Shown: piece by piece, positions 59,331 through 64,000 of the stretch | Layout of the letters: the number at the start of each line of letters is the position of its first letter | Numbering within the stretch: position 1 is the first letter of the stretch | NCBI RefSeq assembly: GCF_018069625.1 | Contig: NZ_CP072941.1 | Location: forward strand, 806,001-870,000 | Source: Streptomyces yatensis | GTDB taxonomy: Bacteria; Actinomycetota; Actinomycetes; Streptomycetales; Streptomycetaceae | DNA: 64,000 nucleotides | Direction: 5' to 3' | The notes under the pieces: model-generated | What the model saw: the letters and a program-made list of their open reading frames with translations, nothing else | Database searches by the model: none | Told to the model about the DNA's origin: nothing | Made by a program: the position numbers and the translations under genes

Positions 59331-60851
59331 TCAGGCGTCGGCGCGGATCAGCTCGGCGGCCATCTCGCCGATCATGACGCAGGCCGCGTTGGTGTTGGCC
59401 GAGACGATCGACGGCATGATCGATCCATCGGCGATCCGCAGCCCCTCCACGCCCCGTACGCGCAGCCGGGGGTCCACCACGGACTCCTCGTCCCCGCCCA
59501 TCCGGCAGGTGCCGACGTGGTGGAAGTAGGTGCCGGTGTTCTCGCGGACGAAGTCGGCCAGGCCGTCCCGGTCGCTCACACCGGGGCCCGGCAGCAGTTC
59601 GCGCGGCTGCCACGCCGCGAACGCGTCGGTGGCGGCCAGCGACCGGGCCAGTTCGACTCCCTGGACCAGGGTGGCGAGGTCCCTTGCGTCGCCGAGATAG
59701 CCGGGGTCGATCAGCGGCCGGTCCTCGGGGTCCGCGCCGGAGAGCCGGACCGTGCCCCGGCTGTGGGGCTGCATCGCGGCGGCCGTCAGGGTGAAGGTGT
59801 TCCGCGGGAACGGCAGCAGCCTCGGGTGGAAGGGGATGTGAAAGAGGAACACCTCGAGGTCGGGGCGGGGCAGCCCGGGGTCGGTCCGGGTGAACAGGGC
59901 CGCCTCGGCGGTGGTCAAGGGGGGCGGCGGCAGCGGGGTGCCCGCCTCGTGGACCAGCCCGACCAGGGGGTGGTCCTGCAGATTGGCCCCCACCTCCGGG
60001 GCGTCCACCAGCACCGGGACACCCACCTCGCGCAGATGGCCGGCCGGGCCGATCCCGGAGAGCATCAGCAGCTTGGGCGAGTCGATCGAACCGGCGCACA
60101 CGATGACCTCCCGCGCCGCGCGCACCCGACGTGCCACTCCGCCGGAGCCCGCGTATTCGACGCCGACGCAGCGGGTGCCCTCGAAGAGCAGCCGGTGTGC
60201 GTGCGCCTCGGTGCGGACGGTGAGGTGGGGTCGGTCCATCGCCGGATCGAGGTAGGCGACCGCCGTGCTCTGGCGGCGCCCCTCGTGGATCGTCCACTCA
60301 TGGCGTCCGGCGCCGTCGCTCTCCGCCCCGTTGAAGTCGTCGTTGTAGGGATGGCCGAGTTCCTTGGCGGCGTCGAGGAAGGCGGCGGACAGCGGGTTGG
60401 GCGTGTCGGCCCGGCTGAGCCGCAGGGGGCCGCCGGTACCGCGGAAGCGGGGGTCACGGCCCTCGGTGTGCTCGATGGCGCGGAAGATCTCCAGCACCGA
60501 CGCGGCGTCCCAGCCGGTGCAGCCGTCGGCGGCCCATGCGTCGAAGGTGCCGAGGTGGCCGCGGACATAGGTCATCACATTGATGCTGCTGGAGCCGCCG
60601 AGCACCTTGCCGCGCGCGGCGGCCTGCGGATGCCCGGCCAGGCCCGGCTGCGGGACGGTGGTGTAGCCCCAGTCGTGCTCACCGCCGATGAGGGTGAACC
60701 ACGCGGTGGGGTCGTGGATCTGCTCGGCCGCGTCGTCCTTACCGGCCTCCAGCAGCAGCACCCGCGTGTCCGGGAGGTCCGTCAGCCGGGCCGCGAGCAC
60801 CGCGCCGGCCGAGCCCGCGCCCACCACGATGTAGTCGAAGTCGCTCATCAT
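59331..60851 (-). CDS. GMC-family oxidoreductase (choline dehydrogenase-like)
   Basis: 506 aa. FAD-binding DFDYIVVGAGSAGAVLAARLTD at the start, VLLLEAG, the GMC signature region GKVLGGSSSINVMTYVRG, second signature GSIDSPKLLMLSGIGP, and the catalytic His in TYFHHVGTCRMGG with a C-terminal ADGSIMPSIVSANTNAACVMIGE. It oxidises alcohol substrates with FAD; the substrate is not predictable. Two adjacent ATGs at 60851 and 60848. It lies two genes from the encapsulin pair but on the opposite strand, with no leader or C-terminal peptide I recognise as a targeting signal. Confidence 0.94.
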   Translation of the reverse strand: MMSDFDYIVVGAGSAGAVLAARLTDLPDTRVLLLEAGKDDAAEQIHDPTAWFTLIGGEHDWGYTTVPQPGLAGHPQAAARGKVLGGSSSINVMTYVRGHLGTFDAWAADGCTGWDAASVLEIFRAIEHTEGRDPRFRGTGGPLRLSRADTPNPLSAAFLDAAKELGHPYNDDFNGAESDGAGRHEWTIHEGRRQSTAVAYLDPAMDRPHLTVRTEAHAHRLLFEGTRCVGVEYAGSGGVARRVRAAREVIVCAGSIDSPKLLMLSGIGPAGHLREVGVPVLVDAPEVGANLQDHPLVGLVHEAGTPLPPPPLTTAEAALFTRTDPGLPRPDLEVFLFHIPFHPRLLPFPRNTFTLTAAAMQPHSRGTVRLSGADPEDRPLIDPGYLGDARDLATLVQGVELARSLAATDAFAAWQPRELLPGPGVSDRDGLADFVRENTGTYFHHVGTCRMGGDEESVVDPRLRVRGVEGLRIADGSIMPSIVSANTNAACVMIGEMAAELIRADA

Positions 60852-60974
60852 GTGCCCCTGTTCCGGCCTCGCCCGACGTGCCGCACGGCCGCTCGCCACC
60901 AGAGCGCCGAACGGCTGTGCGGCACTCTAGTGGCGTGATCGCGGAACGGGGGCGGGTTCGCCGGATCCGGCCGG

Positions 60975-62114
60975 TCAGCCGGTGGGGGCCGCCAGATCGA
61001 CCAGCCCGGCGAGCGCCTGCCGGTGGCGGCCGGGGGTGCCCAGCGCGATCTCGTCGCTCTTGGCCCGCTTGAGATACAGATGCGCCGGGTGCTCCCAGGT
61101 CATGCCGATACCACCGTGCAGCTGGACGCACTCCTCGGCCGCGCGCACCGCCACCTCGGCGCAGTGCGCCTGGGCCACGGCCACCGCGACCGGTGTGTCC
61201 GGGCTGTCCGTGGCCAGTGCGTCGGCCGCGTACCGGGCGGTGGCACGTGCCGAGACCAGCTCCAGCCACAGCGCGGCCATGCGGTGTTTGAGCGCCTGGA
61301 ACGAGCCGACGGGACGCCCGAACTGATGGCGCTCCTTGGTGTGGCGGACGGTCTCGGTCAGACACCATTCGGCCACGCCCAGCTGCTCGGAGGCGAGCAG
61401 CCCGGCCCCGGTCAGCAGCGCCCGCCCGATGGCCGCCGCGGCCCGGTCGGGCCCGGCCAGCCGGCGGGCCGGGGCGCCGGTGAGGGTCACCGCGGCGAGC
61501 GGACGGGTGAGGTCGAGCGAGGTGAGGGGTTCGACGGTGACGCTGGCCTCGGCGGTCTCCACGGCGTACAGCCCGTATCCGTCCGCACCGGTGGCGGGGA
61601 CGAGGAGCACATCGGCGCCCGCCGCGCCCGCGACCCCGGAGACCTGGCCGCTGAGCGTTCCGTCGCCGTCGGCCCGTACGGTCGCGGTGGGCGGGCCGGG
61701 CGCACCGGCCGTGGTGGACAGCGGCACCGCGAGGGCGCCGACCGTGCGGCCCTCGGCGAGCGCACCGAGCAGCCGGGCCACCGGCTCCTGGTCGGTGTCG
61801 CAGCCGAGCAGGGTACCGGCGGCGAGGACGGCGCTGGTGAGGTAGGGCACGGGGGCGACGGCGCGGCCGAGCTCCTCCATGACGACGGCCGCCTCGCGGG
61901 CGGTGGCGCCCTGGCCGCCGAGCTTGTCGGGCACCATCAGCCCGGCGGTGCCCATCTCGGCGCCGAGGGCGCCCCACAACGCGATGTCGTGGGCCCGGCC
62001 GCTCTCGGCCTCGAGGAGCACGGTGGCGGGCGGGCAGCGGTCGGTGAGCAGCGACCGTACGGCCGCGCGCAGATCGTCCTCCGCCTCGGAGTAGAGCAGG
62101 TCCGGGGTGCTCAT
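60975..62114 (-). CDS. Acyl-CoA dehydrogenase (second in operon)
   Basis: 379 aa, ATG in a 4-base overlap with the preceding gene. Features: DLRAAVRSLLTDRCPP, GLMVPDKLGGQGATAREAAVVMEELGRAVAPVPYLTSAVLA, then the C-terminal helical bundle with TKERHQFGRPVGSFQALKHRMA, QAHCAEVAVRAAEECVQLHGGIGMTWEHPAHLYLKRAKS. The FAD- and substrate-binding residues are partly diverged, as in the second subunit of heteromeric acyl-CoA dehydrogenases. Works with the following gene product in acyl-chain or steroid side-chain oxidation. Confidence 0.9.
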   Translation of the reverse strand: MSTPDLLYSEAEDDLRAAVRSLLTDRCPPATVLLEAESGRAHDIALWGALGAEMGTAGLMVPDKLGGQGATAREAAVVMEELGRAVAPVPYLTSAVLAAGTLLGCDTDQEPVARLLGALAEGRTVGALAVPLSTTAGAPGPPTATVRADGDGTLSGQVSGVAGAAGADVLLVPATGADGYGLYAVETAEASVTVEPLTSLDLTRPLAAVTLTGAPARRLAGPDRAAAAIGRALLTGAGLLASEQLGVAEWCLTETVRHTKERHQFGRPVGSFQALKHRMAALWLELVSARATARYAADALATDSPDTPVAVAVAQAHCAEVAVRAAEECVQLHGGIGMTWEHPAHLYLKRAKSDEIALGTPGRHRQALAGLVDLAAPTG

Positions 62115-63316
62115 CGGGGCAGGTCCTTCCACGGGACGTCCTTGTCGGTCCGCGGCTCGGGCGGCAGGCCCAGGACGCGTTCGGCGATGATGTTGAGCAG
62201 CACCTCCGAGGTGCCGCCCTCGATGGAGTTGCCCTTGGCGCGCAGATAGCGGTAGCCGGCCTCGCGCCCGGTGAAGTCCACCAGTTCGGGGCGGCGCAGC
62301 GTCCAGTCGTCGTAGCCCAGCCCCTCCTCGCCCAGCAGCTCGACCTCCAGCGCGCTGATGTGCTGGTTGAGGCGGGCGAAGGCGAGTTTCATGGCCGAGC
62401 CCTCGGGGCCGGGCTGGCCGACCGCGAGCTGCTGACGCAGCCGCTCGCCCGCGAGCCGGGCCGCCTCGGACTCCATCCACAGCCGCAGCAGCCGCTGGTG
62501 GAGGTCGTGGGTGCGCAGTTCGGGCCGTTCGCGCCAGGTGTCGGCGACCAGGCCGATCATGCCGCCCTCGCGGGGGACGCGGCCGCCGCCGATGGCGACC
62601 CGCTCGTTCATCAGGGTGGTCTGGGCGACGCGCCAGCCCTCGCCGATCTCGCCGAGCCGCCGGCTGTCGGGGATCCGGACACCGGTGAGGAAGACCTCGT
62701 TGAACTCCGCCTCGCCGGTGATCTGGCGCAGCGGCCGGACCTCGACCCCGGGGTCGGTCATATCGCAGATGAAGTAGCTGATCCCGCGGTGTTTGGGCTG
62801 GTCGGGGTCGGTGCGGGCGATGAGGATGGCCCAGCGGGCGATATGGGCGCTGGAGGTCCAGACCTTCTGTCCGTCGACCACCCAGTCGTCGCCGTCGCGC
62901 ACGGCGCGGGTGGCCAGGGCCGCGAGGTCGGATCCGGCGCCGGGCTCGCTGAACAGCTGGCACCACACCTCCTCACCGGTCCACAGCGGACGCAGCAGCC
63001 GCCGCCGCTGCTCGTCGGTGCCGAAGCCGAGGATGGTGGGGGCGGCCATGCCCAGGCCGATGCCGATGCGGCGGGGGTCGTTGTCGGGTGCCCCGGCGGC
63101 CGCCAGCTCGGCGTCGACGACGGCCTGCAGGGAGCGCGGGGCGTCCAGGCCGCCGAGTCCGGCCGGATAGTGCACCCAGGCGAGTCCGGCGTCGAAGCGG
63201 GCGCGCAGGAAGTCCAGGGGGGCGGTGGTGGCGGGCGGATGGGCGTCCAGGAGGTCGCGGACGCGGCGGCGCAGTTCGTCGGCGTCCACGGCGGGGTGCT
63301 GCCCGGCGGCGCTCAT
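62111..63316 (-). CDS. Acyl-CoA dehydrogenase (first in operon)
   Basis: 401 aa, start overlapping the preceding stop by 4 bases. It begins MSAAGQHPAVDADELRRRVRDLL and contains WVHYPAGLGGLDAPRS, LWTGEEVWCQLFSEPGAGSDLAALATRAVRDGDDWVVDGQKVWTSSAHIARWAILIARTD, GEAEFNEVFLTGVRIPD and the closing IEGGTSEVLLNIIAERVLGLP. All hallmark segments of FAD-dependent acyl-CoA dehydrogenases are present. Likely forms a complex with the downstream paralog. Confidence 0.92.
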   Translation of the reverse strand: MSAAGQHPAVDADELRRRVRDLLDAHPPATTAPLDFLRARFDAGLAWVHYPAGLGGLDAPRSLQAVVDAELAAAGAPDNDPRRIGIGLGMAAPTILGFGTDEQRRRLLRPLWTGEEVWCQLFSEPGAGSDLAALATRAVRDGDDWVVDGQKVWTSSAHIARWAILIARTDPDQPKHRGISYFICDMTDPGVEVRPLRQITGEAEFNEVFLTGVRIPDSRRLGEIGEGWRVAQTTLMNERVAIGGGRVPREGGMIGLVADTWRERPELRTHDLHQRLLRLWMESEAARLAGERLRQQLAVGQPGPEGSAMKLAFARLNQHISALEVELLGEEGLGYDDWTLRRPELVDFTGREAGYRYLRAKGNSIEGGTSEVLLNIIAERVLGLPPEPRTDKDVPWKDLPR

Positions 63317-64000
63317 CGGGCGCCTCCGGCGGACTGCCCGGGGACGACCACCACACGGCCGGTGGTCACACCGTCGGCGACGCGCTGCACGGCGTCGGCC
63401 GCGCCCTCCAGCGGTACGCGCTCGCTGACCAGCGGCTTGACGGTGCCCTGTGCGGCGAGCTTGGTCAGCTCCTCGTGGCAGGCGCGGACCGCGGCCGGGT
63501 CGTGGGTGCTGTACAGGCCCCAGTGGAGGCCGAGGATGGCGTAGTTCTTGACCAGGGCGTGGTTGAGGGCGGCCTGGGGGACGACGCCGCTGGCGAAGCC
63601 GACGATAACGATCCGGCCCTCGAAGGCGACGCATTTGACGGACTTGGCGAAGGCGTCGCCGCCGACCGGGTCGTAGACGACGTCCGCGCCGCGTCCGCCG
63701 GTGGCCTCCTTGACGGCCGCCACGATGTCATCGGCGCGCCGGTCGAGGACGAGGTCGCAGCCGAGCTCGCGGGCGACCCGGGCCTTGTCGTCGCCGCCGA
63801 CGACCCCGATCACCGTCGCCCCGGCCGCCTTGCCGAGCTGGACGGCGGCGCTGCCGACCCCGCCCGCGGCGGCGTGCACCAGGAGCGTCTCGCCGGACTG
63901 GAGGCGGGCCCTGCGGTGCAGGCCGAACCAGCCGGTCTGGTAGCCGATGTGCAGCGCCGCGGCCTCGGCGTCGTCCAGGGCGTCGGGCGCGGGCAGCGCG
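63313..64000 (-). CDS. NADPH:quinone oxidoreductase, truncated by the window end
   Basis: The C-terminal 229 codons of a medium-chain zinc-free dehydrogenase. The nucleotide-binding segment is LLVHAAAGGVGSAAVQLGKAAGATVIGVVGGDDK, followed by VVYDPVGGDAFAKSVKCVAFEGRIVIVGFASG and LVSERVPLEGAADAVQRVADG. The frame stays open to position 64000 (EAAALHIGYQTGWFGLHRR upstream), so the true start is outside. It overlaps the next gene by 4 bases and belongs to the same operon. Confidence 0.92.
   Translation of the reverse strand, partial: ALPAPDALDDAEAAALHIGYQTGWFGLHRRARLQSGETLLVHAAAGGVGSAAVQLGKAAGATVIGVVGGDDKARVARELGCDLVLDRRADDIVAAVKEATGGRGADVVYDPVGGDAFAKSVKCVAFEGRIVIVGFASGVVPQAALNHALVKNYAILGLHWGLYSTHDPAAVRACHEELTKLAAQGTVKPLVSERVPLEGAADAVQRVADGVTTGRVVVVPGQSAGGAR

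Noticed and set aside
1..64000. tRNA, rRNA, CRISPR or insertion sequences
   Set aside because: Intergenic gaps are short and show no cloverleaf, regularly spaced repeats or transposase-like frames.

Overview
The window is from a high-GC actinobacterium, almost certainly a Streptomyces. GC is very high with third-position bias, start codons include many GTG, and the gene content is typical: a BTAD/SARP-type regulator, isolated roadblock proteins, F420-type PPOX oxidoreductase, DUF6397, ROK repressor and family 2B encapsulins. I see no rRNA, tRNA, CRISPR array, transposase or integrase. All calls come from reading the sequence; no database search was run.

Region A (about 42-24286, all minus strand) is one operon-like block of 20 genes encoding an extracellular contractile injection system (eCIS), a headless phage-tail-like particle related to PVC/Afp. 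In transcription order it holds a DUF4255 cap protein, a carboxypeptidase-regulatory-like protein, a large sheath, a tube, a second sheath, a second tube, a 64-aa protein, a LysM baseplate protein, a split spike (gpD-like plus gpV-like), gp25, two baseplate J-like proteins, a tail protein I-like protein, three proteins sharing one N-terminal domain, a 176-aa unknown, a probable tape-measure protein and a AAA+ ATPase. Eleven junctions appear to overlap by 4 bases, implying coupled translation. A 65-aa protein and a BTAD regulator lie divergently upstream (24465-25635).

Region B (25678-48526) is mostly ordinary chromosome: an ABC exporter with a divergent MarR gene and a palindromic operator, an L,D-transpeptidase-like lipoprotein, a two-gene ABC exporter whose halves carry complementary degenerate ATP sites, a YdjM-type membrane protein, a DUF3516 helicase, a TesB thioesterase, DUF6397, two separated roadblock proteins, PPOX and zinc alcohol dehydrogenase oxidoreductases, a methyltransferase, a PadR regulator with its own palindrome, and a coupled SNF2 helicase/SWIM protein pair.

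Region C (48934-54188) is for plant-polymer sugar use: a secreted pectinesterase, xylose isomerase (xylA), divergent xylulokinase (xylB) and a ROK repressor of the XylR type.

Region D (54169-60851) holds a GNAT acetyltransferase, a secreted phosphodiesterase-like protein and two tandem family 2B encapsulin shell genes, each with an inserted cyclic-nucleotide-binding-like domain, followed on the opposite strand by a small membrane protein and a GMC oxidoreductase. No terpene cyclase, polyprenyl transferase or desulfurase cargo is adjacent. The shell genes share a nearly identical DNA tract that suggests gene conversion. Region E (60975 to the right edge) is a minus-strand operon of two acyl-CoA dehydrogenases and a quinone oxidoreductase cut by the window end.
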